Of a DNA stretch of 64,000 nt, positions 1 through 10,413 are shown in pieces. Numbering within the stretch: the first letter of the stretch is position 1; every line of letters begins with the position of its first letter. A model generated the notes under the pieces. That model saw only the letters and a list, made by a program, of their open reading frames with translations. It made no database searches and was not told the DNA's origin. The translations under genes were made by a program, and so were the position numbers. Source of the stretch: Nemertoderma westbladi (Eukaryota > Xenacoelomorpha > Nemertodermatida > Nemertodermatidae); NCBI GenBank assembly GCA_032718475.1, contig JAUCBJ010000983.1:1-64000 (forward strand). Reading direction: 5' to 3'.

Positions 1-1950
1 ACTATTATTTCGGATCATAATCCTTTGACGTGTCTTTCTAGTAAACAACAACTTCCAGGCCGTTTGCAGAGATGGTCTATAAAGTTGTCCGAATATCAAT
101 ATACAGTTCGTTATCAACCTGGTAAGCTAAATAAAGCAGATTTTCTGTCCCGTCAAATCGATTTTCCTATGTTACCGAGTAACAGATGTTCCGATGCGAT
201 TGTGAGTAATACGCAAGCTGCAAGGGAGAATTTATCTAGTTCCAGTGATGAACACCGTTGCCTCTGTGGTATGATACAACCCAATCAAAGGGAGGTGAAT
301 AATAGCATAGACAGCTACATTAGAGATCCATTACTGGTCATTGATGTTGCCAGTATAGCTTTAAATATATTTATACTCGAAGCCGAAGCTTCATATGATG
401 AGCCTACTGCCTTACAGAATATTATTAATGAAGTAGAACATAATCTTACCATTCTTGAAACTGATAGTGGTGATATTGTATCTCAGTGTTCCGACATAGA
501 TGCTATTGTACAATCTGCAGGTGATGTTGATGACAGTTTAGAGATCGATTCGTTACAACATCACTTCATTGGATCTGTGGGTCATCCGCAGAATTCTGGA
601 TTTATTTCTGTCAGTATGTTACGACATTTTCAACGAACTGATAGGAACTTAGGACCAATGATTTCATTTCTAGAATACGGAACATTACCTTCAACAGATG
701 TAGAGTTAAGCGAGTTGAAACATATGTATAAACTAAAGACCCATTATGGTCTTGTAGATGGATTATTGGTACATTTTTCGAAAGCAAAGACATCGTCAAA
801 GGTCATCCAAGTTGTTGTTCCAGAACTACTTCGTAAGCAGATCTTGTATTATTTTCATGATCAATCGTCGCATTTGGGTCTTGATAAAGTAATGTCATCA
901 ATTCAGACTCGTTATTATTGGGTTAACTTGCAAGGGACTGCTGATAAGTATATTAAAGGGTGTGACCTCTGTCAACGTCGAAAAGGTTATCCTGCATTAC
1001 AGCCTTTGCATCCCATTCCAATTCCTTCCAGAACTATGGAGAGACATTCTATGGACATTGTAAAGGGGTTCCCACAAACTGTTAATGGAAATAACAAAAT
1101 ATTATCTGTTATTGATAATTTAACCAAGTACTGGTTCTTAATACCACTTCCAAATGAAGAGGCGACAACTGTTGCTAAAGCTCTTGTCAACAATATTTTT
1201 CTAGTGTACGGATCTCCAGAAACCATTCTAACTGATCAGGGAAGTAACTTTCTTTCGGATCTTTTCAAGGAATTAGAAAATCTCTTTGGCATCACTCACC
1301 TTAGAACGGCTGTTTATAATCCTGCTTGCAATGGTGCGGCAGAACGTACCAACAGGTCAATGTTAAGCATGTTGTCGTTAACATGTACAGATAATAACAG
1401 ATGGGATGAATCACTTCCCCTCGTTGCTTTTAATTACAACATTAGCAAACAAAGTAGCACACAAGTGTCACCATTCTTTATGATGTTTGGCAGAACACCA
1501 CGTATCCCAGTAGATACATTCATTGAACGGCCGTATTCCATAATCGCTGATACTGCTGAATACCCCGAAGTGTTGAAATGGAGACTTCAAGAATCTCAGG
1601 ATATAGCTCGGAAATGTTTGCAGCAAGCCCAGGTTCATCAGAAAGTGTACCACGATAAACGGGTGAACAAAGCTGTAATAAAAATTCCACAGGAATTTCG
1701 TTGCGGACAACAAGTTCTTTACTTTGACCGTAGCATTAAACGAAAGAACAACAAACTTCGACATCCTTGGGCTGGTCCATATATTATTGTAAAGAAGTTG
1801 TCACCTTTGACCTACAGAATTAGACCACCCCGTAAACGTGTGTCGGCTAGAACACCGGTAAAGACGGTTAATATTAAGGATTTAAAGAGGTACATTCGCC
1901 GAAGTGATAATTCGTCAGAGGCGACGGTTCCTGCGGTTGAGAGTGACTAA
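1..1950 (+). CDS. Ty3/Gypsy Pol, 3' part (RNase H end + integrase)
   Basis: The frame is open from the first base, so the polyprotein continues upstream of the window. The first residues resemble the end of RNase H (SDHNPLTCL) and the tether before integrase (QRWSIKLSEYQYTVRYQPGK, NKADFLSR). An HHCC zinc finger follows (HDQSSHLGLDKV ... CDLCQRRK, about bases 850-990). Then comes the DDE integrase core: first Asp in SMDIVKGFP near 1050, second in TDQGSNFLSD near 1235, and Glu in NGAAERTNRS near 1345. A basic C-terminal domain (VLYFDRSIKRKNNKLRHPWAGPYIIVKKL) follows. The ORF ends at TAA 1948-1950 with no internal stops. It probably mediated insertion of the element cDNA. Reverse transcriptase, protease and Gag lie outside the window, so activity cannot be judged. 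Confidence 0.93.
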   Translation, partial: TIISDHNPLTCLSSKQQLPGRLQRWSIKLSEYQYTVRYQPGKLNKADFLSRQIDFPMLPSNRCSDAIVSNTQAARENLSSSSDEHRCLCGMIQPNQREVNNSIDSYIRDPLLVIDVASIALNIFILEAEASYDEPTALQNIINEVEHNLTILETDSGDIVSQCSDIDAIVQSAGDVDDSLEIDSLQHHFIGSVGHPQNSGFISVSMLRHFQRTDRNLGPMISFLEYGTLPSTDVELSELKHMYKLKTHYGLVDGLLVHFSKAKTSSKVIQVVVPELLRKQILYYFHDQSSHLGLDKVMSSIQTRYYWVNLQGTADKYIKGCDLCQRRKGYPALQPLHPIPIPSRTMERHSMDIVKGFPQTVNGNNKILSVIDNLTKYWFLIPLPNEEATTVAKALVNNIFLVYGSPETILTDQGSNFLSDLFKELENLFGITHLRTAVYNPACNGAAERTNRSMLSMLSLTCTDNNRWDESLPLVAFNYNISKQSSTQVSPFFMMFGRTPRIPVDTFIERPYSIIADTAEYPEVLKWRLQESQDIARKCLQQAQVHQKVYHDKRVNKAVIKIPQEFRCGQQVLYFDRSIKRKNNKLRHPWAGPYIIVKKLSPLTYRIRPPRKRVSARTPVKTVNIKDLKRYIRRSDNSSEATVPAVESD

Positions 1951-2659
1951 TTGGTGTCGGAGGCGTTTTAAGTCTCACACTATGTACGGGACCCATATAA
2001 GAAAGGAACAAAATTGAAACTGTGAAAATAATGTAAAGTATGGGGAACATGGGTCGAGTATAGTCAAATGTAGTGAATCCATGTGGGGTTTATTTTTATA
2101 TATATAGCCATACTGTATGTATACTGTAGTTGTGTTTAATGCTTGTTCTTGGTTTAAAATAAAAACTCAATTTAACAAACTCGTTTGTGTAAGTAACATT
2201 TTGTGGGTTTTCTATGGTAGACTTATTATAGACTAGAAGCTAAGAATATAATTAATTACTTTCTGTAAGCAGCGGTTTACGTGCTTTTATAGTAGATTAC
2301 TAAAGGTACAGTAGGCCTAATATGTTGTTGGTGTTATTATTGAGCAATGCTTAAAGGAAGGAGGCTATAGATATCCCTGAACAGTTGCCATTTTTTTTAT
2401 ATTGGTTGTTTTGCACTAAGTGCCATTGTGGAATTTATTATGTTATGCATCATATTGTTTTATCTTTGATAAATAATCTAGGTTTGTTGTGATTGTGAAA
2501 CTTGATGTTGTGAAATAGTTTATCTCTGATATTTTCAGTAAAGGGACATTTCCATTTTTTACTTATTTAGTGTCTACTAGACTGTTGTCAATTACATCGT
2601 ATTTCAGTTATTGTGTAATACTGTAGAATCGCTTGAGGACAAGCGATTTGTTTTGTACC
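1951..2659 (+). other. 3' noncoding region of the Gypsy element
   Basis: This AT-rich stretch of about 0.7 kb lies between the pol stop and the polypurine tract. No coding potential or recognisable motif is seen. By position it is the untranslated region of the retrotransposon. Confidence 0.6.
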
Positions 2660-3165
2660 GGGGGGAAGATGTGAGATATGAGATATAACCGCCGTACTAC
2701 GTACTACATTTTCCTTTTTCTTAGATACAGTAGATGTGAGATATGATATACAACCGCCGTACTACCTTTTTATTAGATATATTAAGAAATATTCATACGC
2801 GGTGTACGTGTAGGACAGTAGTAGTTCTTGGTCTGTCTGTCTGTTGTTTATACTGTTATACTGCACTGTAGGTACTACCGGTATGGTATCCTACTATTTT
2901 CTGATTTTACTTATATTTGTGTTTTGGCCTTATTGTGGATAATAATATACTATCGGACTGTCGGACTCTTATTATTATTCTGAAAACCCGGCTTACACGT
3001 ACCTACTGTACTTGTGGCATTTGTCTTTATTAAGGTTTTCCGTCTCTGTATCCTTATTTTCATTTCACCAACCCACAACTTTCGTTCGTTTAAGTAAACT
3101 CGGATTAGTGCAGCTGCAGTATTATAGATAACCGAATAAACTACAGGTACTGTACAGTATAACAG
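2660..3165 (+). repeat. polypurine tract and 3' LTR of the Gypsy element (right end unresolved)
   Basis: A 10-base purine tract (GGGGGGAAGA, 2660-2669) is followed at once by TG, the usual start of an LTR, so the LTR begins at 2670. The first 65 bases are imperfectly repeated: TGTGAGATATGA at 2670 and again near 2735, each followed by a CCGCCGTACTAC block. The 5' LTR is off-window, so the right end cannot be aligned. An end near 3165 is a guess from a CA after an AATAAA at about 3134. Confidence 0.55.
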
Positions 3166-3260
3166 GCAGATTTTATGTTTTATACCAGTCAGCCCGGTGC
3201 AGCTTTGAAGAGCCAGTGGAAGATTTTTCTCCCGGCGCCGGCGCAGCATTTTGCATTGCA

Positions 3261-3480
3261 CAGAGCCGGCGCAGGATTTTTGCACCTGGCATGGGCGTGG
3301 GTTTGCACAGAGCCGGCGCAGGATTTTTTGCACCCGGCGTGGTTTTGCTCAGAGCCGGCGCAGGATTTTTTGCACCCGGCGTGGTTTTGCACAGAGCCGG
3401 CGCAGGATTTTTTGCACCCGGCGTGGTTTTGCTCAGAGCCGGCGCAGGATTTTTGGCACCCGGCGCCGCGTTCGGCGCAG
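3261..3480 (+). repeat. GC-rich 42-bp minisatellite
   Basis: CAGAGCCGGCGCAGGATTTT recurs at 3261, 3308, 3350, 3392 and 3434. Spacing is 47, then 42, 42 and 42 bases. The linking trinucleotide alternates between GCA and GCT, hinting at an 84-bp higher-order unit. The flanks (CCGGCGCCGGCGCAG, CGGCGCCGCG) are also very GC-rich in an otherwise AT-rich region. The unit is a multiple of three and lacks stops, so several frames on both strands stay open. These are not taken as genes. Confidence 0.9.
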
Positions 3481-3499
3481 AAAATAAAACTTTTCAATA

Positions 3500-4140
3500 G
3501 GGAAGGCAGACCTCAACGAGATCCTACTCCTCTAGAGCCAACTACATCCGACCCCAGCTCAGCCTTCCACTAAATCCAATTTAGACCCCAACTTACCAAC
3601 TATTGATTGATCAATGGATTCGATTACCTACGAACTGTACCTAACTGAGTTTGTATTTATGTGATGTTATCAATGAGTCATTCGTTATATCAATATTAAT
3701 TAAATAAATTTAATAGAGTATTGAATTTAGACTTGAATGATATCGACTTTAATAAACTACAGTTACCATGGTAACAATCTTCTTATCTATTTAATCTTTT
3801 TATCTATTTAATCTTTTTATCTATTTATTCTTCTTATAATACCGGTACTGTAATATTTAATGACAGATATTTATATGCCTATACGATAATATAATATATT
3901 AGGTTATTATCTAAAATCATTTTTTTCAACCATACTGCCATAAGCCTGTAAGCTGATAGATAGGCCTTCCCCACGGCAGCACGGTACAAAGAAATAAATA
4001 AACAGTAATCCAGTAATCTCTGAATGTCAAGATTATAAGAAGGCCTATACTATACAGCTATATAGATGTTGCTAGGCTACAGGTGAACGAATGTAGTTGA
4101 TAGGTTTGTGTGTTTTCTTTCTTTTATACAATAAATAATT
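3500..4140. other. intergenic, no gene seen
   Basis: This AT-rich spacer has short repeats of TTTTATCTATTTAATC near 3785-3830. A perfect palindrome GTTACCATGGTAAC lies at 3762-3775 and matches the RFX X-box consensus. No coding exon is recognised. Confidence 0.5.
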
Positions 4141-4159
4141 TGGCTCTATCCTGTTTGGG

Positions 4160-4610
4160 GACCGATGGTCAATTTATAATGATATAGTTTATTGTTTTGG
4201 TTAGAAATACCCGTCACTGTAACCTGCTTCTTTCCCTCATTTTATAATGATATCGTTTATTGTTTTGGTTAGAAATACCCGTCTCTGTAACCTCTTCCTT
4301 TCATTCAATTTGTAAAGATATAGATTATTATTTTGGTTAGATATACCCGTCTCTGTAACCTGCTCCTTTCCCTCAACTTGTAAAGATATAGATTATTATT
4401 TTGGTTAGATATACCCATCTCTGTAACCTGCTCCTTTCCCTCAAATTGTATGATATAGTTTATTGTTTTGGTTTTTGGTTAGAAATACCCGTCTCTGTAA
4501 CCTGCTCCTTTCATTCAATTTGTAATGATATAGATTATTGTTTTGGTTAGATATACCCGTCTCTGTTACCTGCTCCTTTCCCTCATTTTATAATGATAAA
4601 AATAGGCTCC
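4160..4610 (+). repeat. 68-bp minisatellite, array A
   Basis: The landmark TGTTTTGG (or TATTTTGG) occurs at 4193, 4261, 4329, 4397, 4464 and 4539. Spacing is 68, 68, 68, 67 and 75 bases; the last unit has a small internal duplication of GGTTTTT. The unit is a TTTATTGTTTTGGTTAGA block, then CCCGTCTCTGTAACCTGCTC and TTTCCCTCA. The same unit with the same period forms a second array at 55.15-55.66 kb. Solo copies lie at about 4870-4925, 5253-5275 and 5718-5740, and an inverted copy at 38388-38431. Confidence 0.92.
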
Positions 4611-4740
4611 CTCGGTCACCAAAACAGGACATTCTCAATAATTTTGTCAAGAACGCCGCCACCAAACGTAGGGAGTATTTTTGTTTTATCATTTTTTAAA
4701 CCTTTTCCACATCCTTAAGCACGTCATTTAGGAAGTTTCC

Positions 4741-4985
4741 ATTTTTAAAAAATATTCTAGAAAGGGTCAGAGTAAAACGCGGATCCGGATCCGGATTCTA
4801 CATTTAACATTGTCACTACGGAAGTCGATTTAACTCCCAAAAATAAAACTATAACCTGTTCTATTGACTTTAGTTTATTGTTTTGGTTAAAATAACGTTC
4901 CACTGTAACCTGCTCCTTTCCCTTAAATTGATAATTTTGGAATCCGGATCCGCGTTTTACACCTACCCTTCTAGAAATAGTTTTT
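4741..4985. repeat. foldback/MITE-like element enclosing a 68-bp-family unit
   Basis: The left arm (about 4752-4800) reads TTCTAGAAAGGGT ... GTAAAACGCGGATCCGGAT. The right arm (about 4937-4980) is its near reverse complement: ATCCGGATCCGCGTTTTAC ... ACCCTTCTAGAA. Arms of about 45-50 bp with small mismatches enclose about 135 bp, which includes one diverged unit of the 68-bp family. No ORF is present. A non-autonomous DNA element is likely; target-site duplications were not resolved. Confidence 0.6.
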
Positions 4986-6019
4986 ATACACTATATTCTT
5001 TGACAAAGATATTACTTAACAGTTTAATTCTTCAGTATTATTCTTTATGGATGTGGAAAATGTAAATGGACGTGGTAAGGGAAGCCAAAAAATAACAAGA
5101 AAAAACATTAGTTAACATGTAGTTGTGTGAATATTACTATCAGATAGGGGAGCTATTGACGCAGTCCATCATAATTAAACTATTCCAGGGGAAAATCGAC
5201 GCAAATAATAACAAATTACTAGCTAAGATTACATTTTAAGCTGTGTTATTGAGTCCCGTTTATTGTTTTGGTTATACTGTAATAGTCTAGCCATTGTAAA
5301 CTGTTTTTGTTTTCGTGAACCGGACATTGTTGCTGCATCCAGATCGGTTTTGTGTCTATAGCAACCTCCAGACCCCCGCAATGTATCAGTATCAGCATGA
5401 ACCATGAAGCGAAATACACAAACTGAATTCCAACAGAATGACTTACAGTATAAAGATGGAATTACACTTTAACAACAATGCATTTTAAACGAAAGGATAG
5501 GCTAGTCACATATCTAGTCAAATTGATCGTAATACACATATAGGACATTTTCTTCGTATTTTCGTCTGGGTCTGTTTATATAACGACAATCAGCTGTGAA
5601 GGCAAACTAAAATAAAATTGTATATATTTATATGATGATTATGTAATATTTACATTTATTTTTTATAACGCTTATTTTCGTACCTTATAACCTTTAAAGT
5701 AATCTACAGTTACAAATTAGTTTATTGTTTTGGTTAGATTATGTTCCAGCTCTCAGTATAACATTTAGATACACAATTATAGATTTTAGCATTTTTATGT
5801 GATGGATATAATATTTTTCGTAACCTTTAAGAGTTGTAAAAATTAGCTAATACTAAGGTAAAATAATTCTAGAAATAATAATTAGAAAGAATAGAAATAA
5901 TAATAATAACTAGCGTAAAGAAGAACAAATAATTGTCAAACGATGCCATCTGTTTTTTCATGGTATGATTAATTGAGGTGGATCCCGAATAACACGAACT
6001 GGAAGTTCGCTTAGTTATC
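4986..6019. other. intergenic, no gene seen
   Basis: This AT-rich spacer has two solo fragments of the 68-bp family (near 5253 and 5718). A short block, CTATTGACGCAG...AAAATCGACGCAA (5150-5205), resembles sequence near 32765-32810. Short ORFs here look random. Confidence 0.5.
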
Positions 6020-9000
6020 ACGCTATACCTACTACTACTACTACAGTACTAGGATCGGCATGCTGCATTGCAGCTGCATTTTTAAGAATGCTGTGCCGGC
6101 TTGTCAACAAAATTGCACCGCCACAACTCCCTATCACCCATGACATTTGCTAGATCATCCGCATCTTCAAGGCCAGTGTCCTTTAAGATGCGTCTCAAGA
6201 AAGTCATGGGCTGTCCACCATGCTTATTCACTCCATGAGGCTGCCAAAGTACAAGATTATGCACTGGCTGCTCCTCACGGCGATAGCAATGTCCTGCAAA
6301 GCGGAGGCGATTTTGTTCTAGTGTCAAGCTTGGGGGAACCAATAAGACACCTCCAATGTTATATAGTGTCTGGTTGGAGATGTGTGCATTGTACTTGACA
6401 CAATGAACCCGGCGTAGCATTCTTGTGAATGTGCCATCCAGAGATTTGGTGTCCTCAGCAGTTAGAGCCCAGCATGGACTCCCGTAGAGGAGTACTGGAA
6501 CTACTGCTGCTCTAAATAATCGGACCTTAAGTTTCCGATTAATTCTCGGTGACTTCCAAATCCTGGAAAGCCTATTCAAGGCTGCCCATGCCTTTCCCTT
6601 ACGTATTCGAAGGTCCTCACCTGACTTCCGGATCCATGATCCCAGGTAACAGAAGTCGTCCACATGCTCAAGCATACCATCCTTTGAGCTTATGCTCATC
6701 CGATCAGAGACTTGCTGAGGACTTTCAAAGTTAACTGTCAAAATTTTGGTCTTTCTGGAGTTAATAAAAAGACCAACACTAGAAGCAGCATGTTCTAATG
6801 AGCTGAGGAGCCGTTGGACTCCCTCTAGTGATTCTGAGAGTACTCCTAAGTCATCAGCAAAGTCTAGATCAGCAGGGTACTTGGCAGGATTTCCTCGACT
6901 TCGGGAGCCAGTAGGTGGAGTTATCATCACCCCATCATCATTATGATGATCTAAGGACATGCGTAGAACATAGTCAACCACAATAATGAACAAGAATGGT
7001 GCAAGTGTGTCTCCTTGGAGGACGCCCCATAACACTTCAAATGGTTCTGTGTCTCCGTCAATAGTAGACACAAATGTTGTCGAACCATCGTATACTGATC
7101 TTATTGCTGCAATAATTTCATCAGGAATCCCATATAATGAAAGTATGCTGAACATACGTGAGCGAGAGACTGAATCAAAGGCCTTGAAGAAGTCAACAAA
7201 GATAACAGCCAGATGCCTGTCTTTCTTTTTTGATAATTCTTCAATTATCCTTCTAAGTGCCAAAATGGGCTCCATGGTACCACGACCTTTACGGAACCCA
7301 TTCTGATTTCCACGGAGCAGTCTCTCAATGGGATCCCTGATGCGATTTAATAGAATCCTATTGTATAGCTTTGCAGCAATCGAGATCAATGAGATTCCCC
7401 GAAAAGAAGCATAGAGTGTTAGATTGCCCTTCTTGGGAACTGGCACCAACTTGTTTGTTTTCATTTCTTGTGGGACTCTTGTTGTTCGGTACATGTCTAC
7501 TATGATGGGATAGATGAGCTTTAAACACTCAGGTATTTTAAAGACCTCAGGGGGAACACCATCTACTCCACTGGCACGATTGGTCTTAATGCTCTTTGCA
7601 GCAGCCTTCACTTCTGCAAAGGAGATATCGCCAATGGGAATATCTGGGAGTACAGACTCAGACACTTTTACATCTATAAAGTTATCAGGCAATACCCTGT
7701 CATTATTGAGGAGCTTTTCAAAGTGGGCTTTCCAACCATTGAGGCGATCGCCTGGTGATTCAGCCTTAACCTTGGTGGTTTGTTGGCTTTTCCGCCCAGT
7801 AAGCAAGTTGATCGATTTCCATGCCTGGGATGATTGCCTGCTGTCGTCAGCATCATTGATTGCATCAACCTGTTGGTTTATTAGCTCCTGTAGATTAACA
7901 GAGTACTGCCTGTTCAGGGACCTACAGTAGATGCAGCCTTAACTGCATTCTTGGCCGCTGTAGTCTGTTTGAGTCGGGACTCTTTCTGCGCCTTATGAAG
8001 GTCATTTCGGCACTTCTGAATTTTGTTGTCAGTCCAGGGGGCCCTTTTCCTTCTTCGAGGGAATACAGGAACTGTTTCTGCAGCTGCTAACTTAACTGCT
8101 TCTGTAAAGGCAGTATAGCCCTCACAGTGATCTGCCGCCTCAGAGGCAAGAGCCTCATACCTGTTGTTCAGCTGTAGTGTGAAGCTGGATCTCACACTTG
8201 GCTGTTGCAACAGAGAGGACCAGTCATGTCGCGGCAAGGCAGATTTAGTTGTTCTGCTAGCACGCAGACTAAGTCTTACCTTGGTCACAATAAGGCGGTG
8301 ATCACTGGAGAAGGGTCGAAGTGTAAATGCATTACAGTCTTGTATCGAGCTCCTGTATTTCCTACGAAACAGAATATGGTCTATCTGGGACTTGTGACCA
8401 CTGGGTCCACTATGAGTCCATAGCTTTCCAGTTCGCTTCTTGAACTGGGTTCCAGCCGAAAACAATCCATTTTCAGAGATAAAATCCTGAAGATGGACAG
8501 AATTTCGGTTAACACTATTGCTATAGACCCAGGGCGATGTAGGTGATTGATGCAGACTTGCATTAAAGTCTCCCAGGAATGTTAAGAATGCATGCTGAGC
8601 CACTCCATCTGTAGCTGCTAGTGTCTGTCTGTGTTTTCCACCTCCTCTACAGGGGCAACACTAGTTGGAGAGTAGCACACAATCAGAACCACCTTAGGAA
8701 ACTTCTTAGCCAGTCTTCCAGAACATGAGAAGTGGCAACGGATGGTGCGGTTAGAGATTTGGTCTATTTTGTCCAATGCTGCATGTGCAGTTGGATTCAT
8801 CAATAGACCAATTCCACCATTGCCACTATCATCTGCTGACGCGAGGGCGAGTCGCCAACCGCCCCCCATGTCCTTAATCAGAACCTCATCAGTCTGTCCA
8901 GTCTGCATTCGGTGCTCTTGAACACCCACTGCGCTAAGAGAAAGCTTATCTGCCAAGGCAGTCAGCTCACCTTGTCGCATTGGGGACCCGAGTGTTAGGG

Positions 9001-9644
9001 TGTTTACTGAGGCTAGTCTAGTGACTTGCCTCAGATTCACCAATGGCTTTGTTGGTCGGGGTGGAACATGAGAGTAGCCTCCAACTCCAGAATCCCTCTC
9101 CCCATCACAATCTGGCCTCCCTGGTGACCCAGGGTTTGGGTCCAGAAAGGTCATCAGGAAAGGGACTCAAAGAATTGTTGGCTGCTCTCTCTCCAGTAGG
9201 GGGTGAGACAGGCAGCCGGTCAGGAGATAACTGACGCCTGTGAGGCCGATTGTGTCCGGTAATTCCACTGGCCTCTAGTGGCCGGACCTCCGCATTACTA
9301 ATATAATCCATAGTGGGGGTTGGGGGGTGCTTTTTTGCCGAGTCAGCTCTCGGGGCAAATACCACACCCTGGTTTGCCATTCCACAGGGTGGGTGTCGCA
9401 ATGGAGTCAGATATGAGGCCCATCGCCCATATCTACTCTGGCGCACATGACCCACCATTGGCTGTTGCAGCTCATCTGCTGGGTCATGCCCTGTACCCCT
9501 GCTGCCAGGTGCAGGTCGCAGTGAAGTGCACTCAGATTGGACATGAGAACACTCTACTCCTGACCAGCCATTGGTAGATCACCATCTGCCTGGTCAGTCC
9601 ATATACCCCTGCAGCCAAGTATATGGATACGCTATACCTACTAC
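6020..9644 (-). mobile_element. near full-length LINE (APE-type, RTE-like) with 16-bp TSD
   Basis: The 16-mer ACGCTATACCTACTAC occurs at 6020-6035 and again at 9629-9644. It brackets about 3.6 kb of non-LTR retrotransposon sequence, as expected of a target-site duplication from target-primed reverse transcription. The 3' end on the minus strand carries a short (TAG)n microsatellite (about 6029-6046). Coding parts are an endonuclease and a reverse transcriptase, described separately. A 5'-truncated relative lies at about 35603-36245. The RTE-like label rests on the endonuclease and the C-terminal layout and is less certain than the LINE call. Confidence 0.88.
6082..9154 (-). pseudogene. LINE endonuclease-reverse transcriptase, broken by frameshifts
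   Basis: Three consecutive frame blocks encode one protein. Block 9154-8618 starts the endonuclease (LASVNTLTLGS, VGVQEHRM). Block 8603-7914 finishes it (FLGDFNASL, DHILFRR, SSDHRLIVTKV). Block 7806-6082, open in frame back to about 7920, is the reverse transcriptase: NGFRKGRGTMEPILALRRII, VDFFKAFDSV, GVLQGDTLAPFLFIIVVDYV, and LDFADDLG as the YADD-box equivalent. Its C-terminal part has RLRFAGHCYRREE. Frames change near 8620 (by a GACAGACAGAC run) and near 7915-7925, so this copy cannot make the whole protein without correction. A further open frame at 9458-9105 may belong to the 5' region. The copy is probably dead but fairly young. Confidence 0.85.
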
Positions 9645-9778
9645 ATGGCGAGTCTTTCCATGACAACCAAGACAATAACAATTACTAAAACTATACAAAT
9701 ATGTTAATAAACATTACGTCCGGAATGTTCGGAACGAATACCGGACGGATACCGGTACAGAAACTTTTCGAAGCAAGT

Positions 9779-9801
9779 GGGGGGGGGGGGGGGGGGGGGG
9801 G
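9779..9801 (+). repeat. G23 homopolymer
   Basis: An uninterrupted run of 23 G lies just outside the LINE's 5' TSD. It is one of six pure G or C runs of 15-24 bases in this window. Confidence 0.95.
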
Positions 9802-9833
9802 CTGAAGGGAAGGGAAGTTAGATCGGATGGACC

Positions 9834-9925
9834 ATTTTATAGTTATAGTGTTAGTGTACCAGGCAGTAATATTATTACTGCCTGGTACACAACACTATAC
9901 AGCTACTGTATAACTATAAAATTAT
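9834..9925. repeat. imperfect palindrome / small foldback
   Basis: ATTTTATAGTTATAGTGTT and GTGTACCAGGCAGTAAT are mirrored by ATTACTGCCTGGTACAC, AACACTAT and TATAACTATAAAAT. Arms are about 40 bp with one short bulge and almost no loop. The DNA could form a cruciform or an RNA hairpin. It may be a minimal MITE. Confidence 0.75.
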
Positions 9926-10413
9926 TACTAATAACGACTTTCGTTGATATTAATTCACCTGAGATGTGATTTGCCAGCTTCCCCCCATTCTGTCTTCAGT
10001 TAGGGAATATTGGGGGAGTACTTGAAATCTTGAACTTACAGAATGATACAGAAAAATTAAAAGATTTTTGTTCGCGGTATTTCAATTTATCATAACGCGA
10101 GTTACATATTTTTTGGATATATTTTTTAAGAATGTGCCAATATCAGTGGTGGGCGCGGGAACACAAAATTTGGGTACATTCGATAGACTGGGGGCGAGTA
10201 CGGGGCGCGGGAATCATATCAGATATTTAAGGGCCAGGGGTGGGAGGCAAAATCAAGAAAGGGACTCGGGTGGAGTCTTCGCATTGGGGACTTGCAAAGG
10301 ATCGACTGACTGGACGGAAAGGAAGGGTTCGACGAGGACTGATTTCCTGGTGTGGGTTCCACACTGAAAGGGACTCGGAAAGCTCCGACAGTTGGGACTC
10401 ACAAAGGGGCCGA
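9926..10413. other. intergenic; right part is the left end of a GC-rich repeat
   Basis: No gene is seen. From about 10150 the sequence becomes GC-rich. Its last 50 bases (GGACTCGGAAAGCT ... GGGGCCGA) resemble 26497-26531 on the far side of the BEL insertion, so the element split this repeat. Confidence 0.55.

Noticed and set aside
3175-3573. ORFs of 78-132 codons on both strands
   Set aside because: They exist because the 42-bp minisatellite has a period divisible by three and few stops. Start sites and composition do not suggest a gene.
7514-7930. 138-codon plus-strand ORF
   Set aside because: Shadow of the LINE reverse-transcriptase frame on the opposite strand; no domain.
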